A stretch of 64,000 nucleotides of DNA, taken from contig NW_004955417.1 in NCBI RefSeq assembly GCF_000276665.1, forward strand, positions 9,632,006-9,696,005, in the 5' to 3' direction. The DNA comes from Chinchilla lanigera (Eukaryota; Chordata; Mammalia; Rodentia; Chinchillidae). The notes beneath the pieces were generated by a model. The model worked only from the letters and a program-made list of their open reading frames with translations. It did no database searches and was not told where the DNA came from. Each line of letters begins with the position of its first letter. The first letter of the stretch is position 1. This document shows, one piece after another, positions 45,706-56,649 of the stretch. A program made the translations under genes and the position numbers.

Positions 45706-45824
45706 ACTTGTAATTTTTTTTGTGTGTGTGCCAGGAATTGAACTCAGAACCTCACTCTTGCCAGGCAGGTGCTTATGCCACTGAGCTAAATCTCCAGCCC
45801 CCCCCACAAAAAAAAACTTGTAAA
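45706..45824 (-). mobile_element. ID SINE, monomer
   Basis: Reversed ID: T-run, 'gccaggaattgaactcagaa', 'cttgccaggcaggtgcttat', 'ccactgagctaaatctccag', then a C-run. The B box ('gaattgaactc' reversed) and A box ('gagctaaat' reversed) are recognisable. Repeated flanks 'acttgtaattt' (from 45706) and 'acttgtaaattt' (from 45816) are a slightly decayed target-site duplication. Confidence 0.9.
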
Positions 45825-45829
45825 TTTAA

Positions 45830-46077
45830 CTTAAATATTTTCTTAGAGATTCTTAGGGAATTGCAGAAAAAGCCAAAACATTCATCAACTCAAAATAGAG
45901 TAGTTTGGGTTTTTGTTTTGTTTCTTGAAAATGAATATTGAAGAACAAATACAGAAGAACAATTCAAACACAAAATATTCTTCTGTTTACATTTTAATTC
46001 AAAATGCTGTTGTTTTACTAGCTACCATGCCCGTATGTAGGGCACAACAGAGCTTGATATTCAGAAGTTAATATTTG
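45830..46077. other. Unique sequence, no gene
   Basis: AT-rich; nothing recognised. Confidence 0.5.
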
Positions 46078-46078
46078 T

Positions 46079-46250
46079 TCATCTAAACATTTTTTTTTGG
46101 TCTTTTTGAGACAGTTTCACTATGTAGTTCTGGCTGGCTTTGAACTCACTATGTAGTCCAGGTTGGTCTTAAATTCACAGAGATCCTTCTGTTTCAGCCT
46201 CCTGACTGCTGGGATTAGTGGGTGCATGACCTTGCCCAGCTCGTCTAAAC
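46079..46250 (-). mobile_element. B1 SINE with target-site duplication
   Basis: Reversed B1 with the internal duplication ('actatgtagttctggctggc' and 'actatgtagtccaggttggt'), then 'gatccttctgtttcagcctc', 'gactgctgggattagtg', 'accttgcccagc'. Flanks 'tcatctaaac' (46079-46088) and 'tcgtctaaac' (46241-46250) match at 9 of 10 bases. Confidence 0.93.
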
Positions 46251-48165
46251 TCTCAACACACCTCAGTCTTTGTGCTATTGATGTGATTATGCTTCAGAAT
46301 ATGGAAAAAGCACTGGGGAAAATAATGACTAAAATTCAACCCTTATATCCATAGAACTTCAAGTATTGTGGGAGACAAAAGATTCATAAATTTGATCCTT
46401 CTCCTCTGTTATTAGTATAATCTAACACATGTAAGTGGAAGAATGGAGATTATATGAATCAACTGACTGATCTCTCAGGAGTGGACTTTGTATGCATTTA
46501 TAAGACCTGGCTATAATGACTTATCAAATTAAGGGTTTCTTTTCTTACAAGGCTGGTGACTCAAGTCTTCATATCATTAGTGTTCTATCATCCTTTCATA
46601 TTTGTACACTGTCACCTGTATCATGTGCTTTCATCTTTAATTCGTGGAGTTCATCCATATCAACTTTAGTTCTCAAGATGCCACTCTACCTCCAAGTTCA
46701 ATTATGTTCCAGACCAGAAGAAGAAAGCATCAAGAAGGGGCAAGTAGAAATTATTTCAAGAGAACAAAGTTTTCACAGAAATCCTCAGCAAGATTTGCTT
46801 TATATTTAATCAGCCCAAACTATTGCAGCTGGTCTTCTCTAAATGCAAAAATATCTTGAATGTGCAGTTTCTAAGCAGGGACCAGGGCTGCCCTTCACAA
46901 AACCAAAGCTGTATTCATAAAAAGGGCCTATGAATATTAGTCAGACAACTAGAAAGCCCTGTCATTGCAATCCACACTGTGAATACTTTGAATTCCCAAC
47001 TCTTACACTCTCTCATATGTTTAGAATCTCACTGTATTACCCAGATAGGAGATAGGAGGAGCATAGCTCGGGGCCTTGGATCTAGAGAACCCCCTGTATG
47101 CCTCCAGAACCATGCTACTCTCACAGAAAATGGAGTTTACTAGACCAAGGGGACTTGTCAACACAGGGGTTATATTCTTATCACTGCCACATCATGCCCC
47201 AGTGAAGCCAAGAAATGACCTTCCCAAATGGCTGAGTGTACCCTTCCAGGGCCAGAGTGGACTTTACACTCGAGACAGTCCTTCTAAAGTCTGAATCCAC
47301 CACTGGTCTCTTGTGAGGCAACAAAGGATGGCTGCTGGCATAGGGGTGTGGGAAGAGGTTAGACAGGCAAGCAGGGCGCTCACAGCTGTGTGTGCAGAAC
47401 AGAGCCAAGGGGGGAGAAAGGGGAACACACTGTGACAGGAGAACTTGGGAAAAACTCTGTCTTCAGGTGTGAACAACGAGGAGTCAAAGAGTTCTGAATT
47501 CCAACCTGTTTTTCCGGTCACCATGAAAATGCACATATCAAGCGGCAGAGAGGACATATCATAGAGAGCACTTCAGTGACTCACTTATAATTCACATTTA
47601 AGAATATGATATGTAGGGCTCCATTTGCATTCTAACCCAGCTATACAAATGGGACAAGGATAAAAATGCATGGACTCTGGGAGAATGAGTTCTTATCTCG
47701 ACTTTGGCATTATTTAGTGCTCACTTGGAGAAATTAGACATTGATAGAGCTGACTATAGTTCAAACAAGCTCCTAAATATTTGTTAAATAATAAATTGAT
47801 TGTTCTATCTAACTTGACAAATATTTTAATAAATCCTGCTAAATGTGCTCACTGACTGAATATTATTCTTTTTCTGCCCCTACTATCTCATGGAAAAGGA
47901 GCACTCCTCCTTTAAGTAAGTTCATTCAGTGTAGCACATGGTGTGGTTCAGAGTTATTTATTCATGCAACATAATAACTCACATCCAATAAAGATAATAA
48001 AAATTATCATTATCATAGGTGATTCCATCTTGACCTCTTACCATTTGCTCACTGAACAAATGTCCTGCAGCTCTACACTATGTGCCAGGAACTGTTCTCC
48101 ACTGACAAGATACATTTGTGGGAAAGAGAAGTGGGGTGTGGACAGGAGCAGGTGACACCTTCACA
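46251..48165. other. Unique sequence, no gene
   Basis: Frames at 46516-46809, 47076-47294 and 47264-47557 are under 100 codons, partly overlap on opposite strands and have no domain. A weak sense-MIR-like patch lies at 47640-47740 ('ggacaaggataaaaatgcat'). Confidence 0.4.
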
Positions 48166-48167
48166 CA

Positions 48168-48460
48168 TAAGGCTATGCTTGGAATACTTGTCCCCTGAGA
48201 AACTCATGTAAAGTTTCATTGCCATTGTAACAGGTCGAAGAAGTGCAGCAGTGACTGGGCCTTATAAAAGGTTAAATTCGGCCCCCTCTTCTTTTTGCCC
48301 TCTGCTACGTGGTGATGCAGCAAAAACTCTCTCCCTACATGTTTGTGCCACCAGCCTGAAGTTCCCAGCACCCAAGACCATGAGAAGAGAAATTTCTGTT
48401 TGTTATAAGTGATTCACTCCCAGGTATCCTGTTATAGCAACATTAAAAAGAGTGAACCAG
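48168..48460 (+). mobile_element. MaLR (THE/MST-type) LTR
   Basis: Head 'ggaatacttgtcccctgaga', then 'aaactcatgtaaagtttcat', 'tgactgggccttataaaagg', 'gaccatgagaagagaaattt', and tail 'caggtatcctgttatagcaa'. Diverged; no target-site duplication found. Confidence 0.75.
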
Positions 48461-48495
48461 GCATCTTCCAGTTAACAATGGTAATTCAAAAATTT

Positions 48496-48512
48496 CTAAC
48501 CCTAACCCTAAC
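48496..48512. repeat. Short interstitial telomere-like repeat
   Basis: 'ctaaccctaaccctaac', nearly three CCCTAA units, lies about 35 bases after the LTR. It is too short to be functional and may be chance or a break-repair scar. Confidence 0.6.
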
Positions 48513-49344
48513 TTGTCCTACACAGGAGCTTATTTCTCATTATTTGTGATCAGAAAAATTATAATGCCTTTCACTTGGGCCCAAACCCACAAAAAAGTTG
48601 CCTGCATTCACCGAAAAATAGTAAAATACTTATAAAATCTACCACATTATAATGCATGGTACTGAAAACACCACTTCCTCAACAAGCACTTAATACTGTC
48701 GCTAATGAATAGTTTCCTTAGTATGAGCAATAACCCCAGCTTTCTTCGCATAATTTGGGAAACGCAACGTTCAACATCTTGGTCGACGTGGTGTATATTT
48801 CAAAAGTTTCCAGCTAATACCATCAGTTCACTAAAACAATGAGAAAACTAGATAAATGTATATGAAACAGCAGTTTCAGACACTAACAGACTGCCCAAGA
48901 CCGTGACTCCAGAGAGAAGGGAAGCAGAGAACGCAAACTACAGTGGCCATAGTCTGCTAGCTGGTGCTTTCTGAACAATGGAACAGAAAAGCCTAGGCAG
49001 ACCCAAGCCTACGCAGAAGGCTCACTGCAGGGAGAGAGCAGAGAGGAGAGCCTGGGAAGGAAGACCGGGACAGCCTTTGCAGGGCAGAAAGCAAAGAGTG
49101 GGGAAATTCACAGAGAAAGAGTTCCAGAAATCCGTGTCAGAATCGCTTTAAAGATTTGGCTGAACATCAGCCGACAGTCATGAAGCGAGATTCCAAGGGG
49201 CCAGACAGCAGACAGCTGGTGGAGAAATAACAACCGCCCGGAAGTTTGTGAGTGGACCGATGCTCAGAGCTCTCTCAGAACAAGAGATGTCTGAGCTCTG
49301 GACAGCCACAGTAGAACCAGAGTAGGTGCACGCCAGGCATTTAG
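48513..49344. other. Unique sequence, no gene
   Basis: Contains a purine-rich, moderately GC-richer part at 48890-49280. The 108-codon minus-strand frame at 49178-49504 has no domain and enters the L1 fragment. Confidence 0.45.
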
Positions 49345-50640
49345 TAGTATTTCCATCTAATACCAATGAGCAATCAAAAATAAAATAGAAAAAAACCACT
49401 ACTCCAGTGTCACCAAGTATATAAAATACTTCTGATAAATTTAACAAAAGATTTGCAAGCACATAGAGAAATTCTTTAGCTTTATTACTCTGGAAATTAC
49501 ACAATAGTAAGGAATTCCTATGGATAAAGATGTACCATGTCTTAGATTAGAAAACTCAATATTTTGCTACAATTTTAATTCATTAAAATTTTAATTCTTT
49601 TTACATTATCTTGGTTCAATGTAATACTAATCAAAATCTTAATTGTCATATTTGTAGAAATTGATAAACTTATTGTAAATTTCATACAGATGCAGGAGCT
49701 TAAAACAGCCAAATGCATTGTAAAAATACAAGAAATTTGAGGACCACACACTACTGAAACACAGGGTCTGTTTTTCACTCTAGACATTATGACAGGGTAG
49801 TACTGAAGTAAAGACAAAAATACAAATGACAAAAATAACAGAATGGGCACTCAATAAATACTCTCACACATCTCTGGACAATTTGACAGTGGTATCAGAT
49901 CCAAAAAATTCAGAAAGGGTATTATTTTTAGCAAATAATATTCTAATAATTACAACTACCTGCAACAAGAATGAATGTCAGTCTTTACCTCACACCATAT
50001 ACAGCTTATTCAAAATGGATCATATACCTGAATTTAGTAGTCAAAACTATGAAACTTCTTTTAAAGAAGAAAACAAACAAAATAGAATCTTCTTTTTGCT
50101 CAAGAATTCCTTAGATGGTATACGGACACTAATTATTTGTGCTTCACTCAAAAGTTCTGCTCTTCCTCTAGAAAGAATGACTGTCAACAAGAAATCAACC
50201 AATAACAAATTCTGGAGGGGCTGTGGGGAAAAAGGAGCTCTTCTCCACTGTTGGTGGGAGCGTAGACTGGTGCAACAACTGTGGAAATCAGTATGGAGAC
50301 TCCTCAAAAAACTAAGACTACAGATTTCATTTGACCCAGCTATTCCCTTTCTTGGTATCTTCCCCAAATAGTTAAAAGCATCATATCACATAATATATGC
50401 ACACCCATGTTTATAGTCGTAAAATTTGTAATAGCTAAATCTTGAAAACATCCTAGATGCCCATCAATGGATGAATAGATAAAGATGTAGTATTTTTATA
50501 CAATGGAATACTACTCTACCATAAGGAAGGATAGACTTGACACATTTCAAGGAAAAGCAAGCAACCTGAAAACAAAAACCTAAAGGAAAAGAAAGAAAAC
50601 AAGCATGAAAAAATACAGCACTGCTCCTCTGGGAGAAAAA
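49345..50640 (+). pseudogene. LINE-1 ORF2 3' fragment, copy 1
   Basis: Follows L1 ORF2 DNA order: 'cttctgataaatttaacaaa', 'aatgtaatactaatcaaaat', 'gaaattgataaactta', 'cctcacaccatatacagctt'. It then closes with the ORF2 protein end, CGEKGALLHCWW and FDPAIPFLGIFPK near 50220-50370, and the downstream 'atgcccatcaatggatgaat'. ORF2 encodes the endonuclease and reverse transcriptase, but only sequence 3' of the reverse transcriptase core is present. A 181-codon open frame (49826-50371) survives, made from more than one original frame, with an internal deletion near 50150-50200. Not functional. Confidence 0.88.
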
Positions 50641-50845
50641 AAAAAAAGAAGAAACAACAAAAAAAAGGATAAAAAATAGGAAAAAAGAGGAAAAAAATCA
50701 AAAAAGAAGAAGAGGATGAGAGGAAGGAAAAAAAAGAAGAGGAAGAAAAAAAAAAAAAAAAAAAAAGGAAGGAAAAAAAAGGAAAAAAAACCTTTGGAAA
50801 GGGGAAAGGGAAGAAAGGGCAAAAGGGGGGGAAAAATAAAAAAAG
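50630..50845. repeat. Purine tract (A-rich, GA-rich)
   Basis: About 215 bases of nearly pure A and G with few interruptions, ending in runs of three or more G. It follows the end of L1 copy 1 and probably grew from its A-rich tail. The Phe-rich minus-strand frames and the Lys-rich plus-strand frame here are artefacts of the tract. Confidence 0.93.
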
Positions 50846-50984
50846 CCATGTACAGGTACAAATTCCCTATGATAAATATAATCAATATGTATGAAAATAT
50901 TTACTAATAAAAATAAAGTTTTAGTAAGTGTTTTATAAAACAAAGACAATGAAGAAAACCAAAAAGGAAGGGCTGGTAAGTGAT

Positions 50985-52470
50985 ACTGACAGTAACAAGT
51001 TGCTAGCTCAATATACAAGTATCAACTGTATTTCTAATATTAGAAAAAATCAGTTGGAAAATACAATTTAAAAAATGACTCCTTTAAGTTGCATCTGAAG
51101 GTATAAAATATTTTAAGATAAATTTAACTCAATATATGCAAGATTAAAACTCAGCTGACTGAAAGTTTTTAAAAACCTAATTAATAGAGATTGAGAACAT
51201 GCTCATGCACCAGGAAACTCAATATTATGGAGAAATCTATTCTTTCCAAAGGCAATTTAGAGGATCTATTTATTAAAATTGAAATTTCATTACCCTTTTA
51301 TACAGAAATTGATGATGATTTTTAAATGCACATTGTATGGGAAGAACCTAAAATAGTCAAAATGATTTTTTTTGAGACAGAGTTTCTATATGTAGTTCAG
51401 GCTGGCCTTGAATTCACTATGTAGTGCCCAAGTTGGGCTCAAATTTGCAGTGATACACTTGACTCAGTTTCCCAAGTCCTGGAATTACGGGTGTGGTCCA
51501 CCTTGCCTGGCACATCAAAATGATTTTGAAAAAGACAAAACTGAAGAGTTTGTACTACTTGATGTCTACACTTAATATAAGTTATAGAAATAAGTTCATA
51601 TCATTTTAGCAAATGTATAGACCTGAAAAAAAATAGAACATATCAGAGACTCTAGAATAGATTTTCAACAAATGTGCCAACATATTTCAATGAAAAAATA
51701 TTCTTTTCAATAAATGGTGCTGGAGAAACTGGATATTCATCTATTTATATCTATGCAAAAGAATCTTATGCCTTGCATAGAATCAGATGCAATCAACTTG
51801 AAAATGATCAGAGACATACATGTAAAATAAAACTACAAAATCTCTATAGGTAAACATAGGAGGAAAGTCTTTGTGATCTTGTTGCAAGCAAACACTTTTA
51901 GCTGAGACGTGAAAAACACTAACTATAGAAGGAAAAAATGATAAATTGGACTTCGTTAAAATTAGAAAATTTTGCTCTTTAGAAGATTAAGAAAAGTCTT
52001 AATCTAAAAGAAAATATTCCCATTACCTGCCTTGCCAGAATTTTATTCAGAACTCCTACAACAATAAAAAGACAACTTATTTTTTAAATGGACAAAATAT
52101 TTGAACAGTGCTTTCATAAATCAGTACACATATCCCAACAAGTACATGAAAAGTAGCACAATATAATCAATCATGAAGGAAATAAAAATAAAACCATCAT
52201 GATATACTGATGTATACTCATTACAGTGGGTACAGTGAAAAATCATCATTGCCAAGTGCTGGCTAAGTGGAAAAACTCTCCACATTGTTGATGGGGGCTT
52301 GAAATGGTCCAACAACTTTGGAAAATGGTTTAACAACTTCTTTCAAAGTCAACAGTATAGCATAGTTTCCTCATGACCCACTGACACCATTCTTAGATTT
52401 TACCCAAGATAGAAGCATATGTTCAGAAAATGACTTTATATGAATGTTTGTCGGCTTTATTCACATCAGC
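50985..52470 (+). pseudogene. LINE-1 ORF2 3' fragment, copy 2
   Basis: Covers much the same ORF2 region as its neighbour, in the same orientation: 'caatatacaagtatcaactg', 'aggaaactcaatattatgga', 'ttttcaataaatggtgctgg', 'aaattggacttcgttaaaat', 'ttgccaagtgctggctaagt', 'ccacattgttgatgggggct', 'attttacccaagatagaag'. It lacks the deletion seen in copy 1 and is cut by a B1 at about 51370-51514. Stops and frameshifts are frequent. Its divergence suggests an old L1M-type element. Confidence 0.87.
51357..51527 (-). mobile_element. B1 SINE inside L1 copy 2, perfect duplication
   Basis: Reversed B1 with internal duplication ('tatgtagttcaggctggcct', 'actatgtagtgcccaagttg'), then 'cagtttcccaagtcctggaa' and 'gtccaccttgcctggca'. 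The 13-base 'tcaaaatgatttt' at 51357-51369 and 51515-51527 is an exact target-site duplication. The L1 sequence continues on both sides. Confidence 0.95.
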
Positions 52471-52676
52471 TGAGAATATTCTTTTACGCGCACACACACA
52501 AATTCTGAAGTTTGAATATTAAAAATACAAAGGCATTCTACTAAGAATGTATAAAGTAGGGGGACATTCTCAGAGCTACATGTGTGTTTTATATTACCTT
52601 TATAAGGTTCTCTCCCAACACATGTTCCTAAGAGTATTCAAACTACAGAATCATTCCAAGTATGCATTAGACCCCA

Positions 52677-52850
52677 GTGTGGGTGACAAATGCCTGTAAT
52701 CGCAGCACTCCTATAGGTTTAGGCAGAAGGATTAGAAATTCAAGCCCAGCCTGGGAAACATAACAACTTTGTAAAAGTCAAAATTTAAAAAGTGCGAGGG
52801 ATGTAGTACTGAAAACAAGCAAGCAAACAAACAAACAAAACCCCCAAAGC
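52677..52850 (+). mobile_element. B1-ID composite SINE, degraded
   Basis: 'gggtgacaaatgcctgtaat', 'ggtttaggcagaaggattag', 'attcaagcccagcctgggaa', then a worn ID part ('gcgagggatgtagtactga') and a tail of (CAAA)n. Confidence 0.78.
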
Positions 52851-53055
52851 CTGCTTTAGTCAAATAATTTAGAGAACATGAAAAGCTTTGTTTAAAAAAA
52901 ATCAGATTTTATTTGAAAACATTGAGAATTATGACAAGTATTTTAATGTACTTGGTAACCATGTGGCAATACTGCAAAATTTACCTCATGTAAAAACACT
53001 TTTGAGTTGAGATGATAAAATAGTCATCCTTAGCAAATGTTATGCAGGGGTGACA
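52851..53055. other. AT-rich sequence, no gene
   Basis: Nothing recognised. Confidence 0.5.
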
Positions 53056-53059
53056 TAAA

Positions 53060-53225
53060 TGGCAATAAAGACGCTTTCATTGGTGTACTATGTGCTAGGC
53101 AGCAATCTGAATCCTACACAGATATTAAGTTATTTAATATTCACCTAACAAATGGAAGGAAGGGACAGGGCTCCAGCATTGACTAAGAAACACCACAAAG
53201 TCAGGGCTCCACACAGAGCCTGTCA
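53060..53225 (-). mobile_element. MIR SINE, weak
   Basis: Antisense MIR start: 'gtactatgtgctaggcagca', 'aagttatttaatattcacct', 'cacaaagtcagggctccaca'. The middle is poorly preserved. Confidence 0.55.
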
Positions 53226-53783
53226 GCAGCTTCCCTTTCCACTGTAGTAGGCAGCACCAGGATCGCTGTGGTTGGAGGGTGCACTTCAACCACACTCAAG
53301 ACCAGAGAAAAGAGAACAAGAAGGGGCCGGGGTGTTCCCCTCGGTCTAACTCTCTCAACGGGAGTTAAAATTCTTCTAAATAATGGGCCAGATATAGATT
53401 AGCATTTTAAATTGGGGCTCCAGGCTGAGATCAAAGGACTTTGCCCAATAAATATTTTTCATATACATTGATGTTATATTTACATTACATGTTACTTACT
53501 ATTATATTGCATTTACATTAAAAATAATTCAGAATATAAGAAAAACATAATCCCAGATAATTATAAAACTTGAGTTGCATTTATAAGAAATAGGGGGTTG
53601 TTATTAGATAAAAATAGCTTGAAAAAATTTACTTTTGAATGTCCACATTCCAAACTAAATTTCATGTGCCAAAGTCTTCAGGATGTACTGCCTTAGACAA
53701 ACATGTCCAGTTTTGTTCAATCCATTGTTCCCCAAATATGTGAACACAATTTTTTTTCCTCATAGGAGTTACGCTTTCACCTG
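53226..53783. other. Unique sequence, no gene
   Basis: No open frame of note and no repeat that I can name. Confidence 0.5.
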
Positions 53784-53993
53784 TGATGTCCAACAGGACT
53801 TTGCGTGAGACTCTTAAAATGGTTTCTGCAACCCCGCTGTCCCATCAGGCAGCCGCCAGTCATGTTGTGGATCCTTGAAATGGGGCTAGTGCGACTGAGA
53901 AAATGAATTTTTGATTTCATGCAATTTCCAGTCATTAAAATTTAAATAGTCAGGTGTTTAAAGTGGCTGCAAAACTGAAGAGCACAGCTCTAC
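53784..53993. mobile_element. hAT-type MER element, second copy
   Basis: Same family as at 17.5 kb: left 'gatgtccaacaggactttgc', middle 'cttgaaatggggctagtgcg', then 'tttaaatagtcaggtgttta' and right end 'gagcacagctctac'. Non-autonomous, no coding capacity, and here uninterrupted. Confidence 0.68.
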
Positions 53994-54612
53994 AACAATG
54001 TCCACTGCAGAGATTACATATTTGGAAAAACTGCCACAGAATGATCATGTGCACGCAGCAGGTGATGTAAAATGATTAAATGACTTCGCCAAACTAACCG
54101 CCCACTAAAAACAGTATTTAAAACCAAATTCATTAGCTTCAACCTCCACATCCCCTCTATTCTTGCAACCTGCCTTAAAGATGCTACAGAGATGTGTATT
54201 ACGTTTATTTTTATTGTGACTATTTGCTATGAGTATTTGTATAAATCTGAATTTTATTACATTTGTTTGTTTCTAAAGGAAATGATAGAGTTCCAAGTGC
54301 TTTATAGATAATTGTTTTTGAGGGTAATTTGAAAACAAGTGGTAAGTAAATGTTTCTTTGTGTTGATGGAGAAAGTGAAACAAAGAAAAAGCATAGTGAA
54401 TTCTATATCTGCTTTATGCTGAAGGCATTTTAAAGATTTATATGCAAGAATGGGTTAGAAATAATTTTGATCACTTATATCAAATGAGTTCTTTTAGAGA
54501 AAAGGAGTATTCCCTTACACAGACAAAAAATATTTCTAATCCTTAACATTGTAAACTCAATGTAATGTGCAAAATGTCAAAGTCACTTTATGGAAGTTAG
54601 GCTTTAATTTGT
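53994..54612. other. Unique sequence, no gene
   Basis: AT-rich; nothing recognised. Confidence 0.5.
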
Positions 54613-54615
54613 AGA

Positions 54616-54690
54616 ATGGTTTAATAGCTCAGTGGGAGGCCTTGGGTGCAGTCCACAGTACCAAAACCGAAACCAAACAAACAAACAAAA
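54616..54690 (+). mobile_element. ID SINE fragment
   Basis: 'ggtttaatagctcagtggga' is a degraded A-box half, 'gccttgggtgcagtccacag' a degraded B-box half, with about 15 bases lost between them, followed by 'taccaaaaccg' and a (CAAA)n tail. An 83-codon frame starting here at 54646 has no domain. Confidence 0.75.
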
Positions 54691-56245
54691 TATCACAGGA
54701 AAACTGTTGGAAAAACTTCTAAGTTTAGTTTTCAACACTTCATTTTTCAGATTTCATTGAAATGGACCTGTCTTGACAGGTTGTTTTATTTACTGACAGT
54801 TTGGGGGCTCCAGTTCACCCAGACAAGACTCCATTACATGTACTGGTCATACTGTACATGCCTCAAAGGTAATAAGTATACTTCTCATAACAAGTAGAAA
54901 GAGACAAAGAAGTCATATTTGATGTACCTTCAATTTTCTAAGATTGCTTTTCAGTAAATTATCTGCAAAATCATTTTGTTATAGTTCTAAACAGTATGAA
55001 TTTTTATAATTATGATTGATGTATTAGGGAAATATTTTGTAGGCTTTAATGACTATCCATTTTTTCAGTGAAAAATAAAGCAAATATTTTAAATCTTTTA
55101 TTAAGCATGATAAATACCACTTACATTCTAATTTTAATTACATAATTGTTAAAGACCTAGTAAATCGAACTGAAAAATAAACCTTGCTATGAATGATTTT
55201 ATACAGGGAATGCTGTACACTTTTCTTGAGTCTCCAAAGTGTTTGTAAAATGATTATATGGCTTTTATGAAACAAAAATAGCTATGTTAATATTACATGA
55301 AATCTTCAAAAGTATAACTCCAAAGAGGCATAGTCTTCACCTCAATATATAATTTGGTATTCCAAGCATTGACTTAAGGTATTTATAAAACAGATAAATT
55401 GGAATGGGTTTTCCTTCTTAGAAAGGATTTGCATGGTAAAATGAAGTGAAAATTGTGAGCTAATTATGTGGTAAATTCAATTAGTGTAGTCACCTAATCT
55501 AAATTATTCAGGCTCATTGTAGTTCCAGGAAAGCAAGGCCACCATGCCTGGGATTCAGTCATGTGCAAATAAACATTTAGGAAATCCTGCCCATAGTAAT
55601 AAACAAAATTGATTATTTTCCACCTATGCTAGCTGCTTGCTTTTTGTGTGTGAGAGTATGAAGCATCAGATAATTTCCTCAATAGGTTTGCTTTCAAGGA
55701 AGCCATTTCTATATTTAATGATTTCTGTACGAATAACCCAGCCATAATTGCTTATTAGCATCACAGTCTCTATACGTTGTGGGTGACTGGAATCACAGGA
55801 CAAGGACAAGTGGAGAACTTAAAAATACTTTTCTTTCTCATGGAGGTTAGGACTGCAGAGGAAGGAAACATGTAGGCTGGTACCTGTTATAGTTTGTTTG
55901 CAGACCATTTTGTCTTACATCAGTTTGAGACCAAACCAATGCTACAACCATGGAAATAACTGGGGTTGAAAATAGAAGGACCTACTAGCCAGAATTTTTG
56001 TACAAAAGGCTAATAATCCTAATCTGTGTTGCTAATTTGAATTTTCTTCTTTCATGGTGGAGAACAGGTTCAAGGGTATACTCTGGAAAATAGAAGCTGT
56101 GTGTCCTTGTCTTCCTTTCCTATGAGTGGGATCAAGACATCTCTCTGTGTGCTTCAGGTTCTGTTTAGGGAGCCTACTCTCTTTCAGAAGGCAGAAGAGA
56201 AAAAATACAACAGATAACTGTAACACTAACAATAGTAAAATCACT
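54691..56245. other. 1.5 kb AT-rich unique sequence, no gene
   Basis: No named repeat and no gene. The two overlapping frames at 56032-56410 lie on opposite strands and run into the MLT1 LTR. Confidence 0.45.
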
Positions 56246-56249
56246 AACC

Positions 56250-56645
56250 AGCAATTTCCTGTTGCCACTGTAAAAAAATACTACAAATTTAATTGCTTAA
56301 AAATATTTATTCTTTTACAGGTTTGGAGGTCAGAAGACCAAAATGAGTCATATAAAGTTCAAATCAAAGTATGGGAAGGACTGGTTCCTTCTGGAGCTTC
56401 TAAGGGATAGTGCATTCCTCTTCTTTTCCAGCTTCTAAGGCTGTAGGCTTTCCTTGGGTTGTGGCCACCTTACTCCAGGCTTTGCTCTTATCTTTATACT
56501 GCCTTTTTGGCCTCTATAATCCAGTCTCCCTCTGACTGTGTTAAAAGGTCTTGTGATTACATCGGACACTTTGGATAATCCACTATACTCTCCAGATCCT
56601 TAAGGTACCTTCTGCCATATAAGGGAACATGGATCAGCTCCTGGT
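56250..56645 (-). mobile_element. MLT1-type MaLR solo LTR
   Basis: Antisense MLT1: 'tactacaaatttaattgctt', 'ttacaggtttggaggtcaga', 'ctggttccttctggagcttc', 'cttttccagcttctaagg', 'cttgtgattacatcggacac', 'tttggataatccactatac'. It is the second MLT1 in the window, on the opposite strand to the one at 5.5 kb. Confidence 0.85.
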
Positions 56646-56649
56646 TACT

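Noticed and set aside
49826..50371. 181-codon open frame as an intact gene
   Set aside because: It is a decayed LINE-1 ORF2 end, pieced together from more than one original frame, with an internal deletion.
50516..51018. Phe-rich minus-strand frames resembling membrane proteins
   Set aside because: They are readings of the A/G tract at the end of the L1 fragment.
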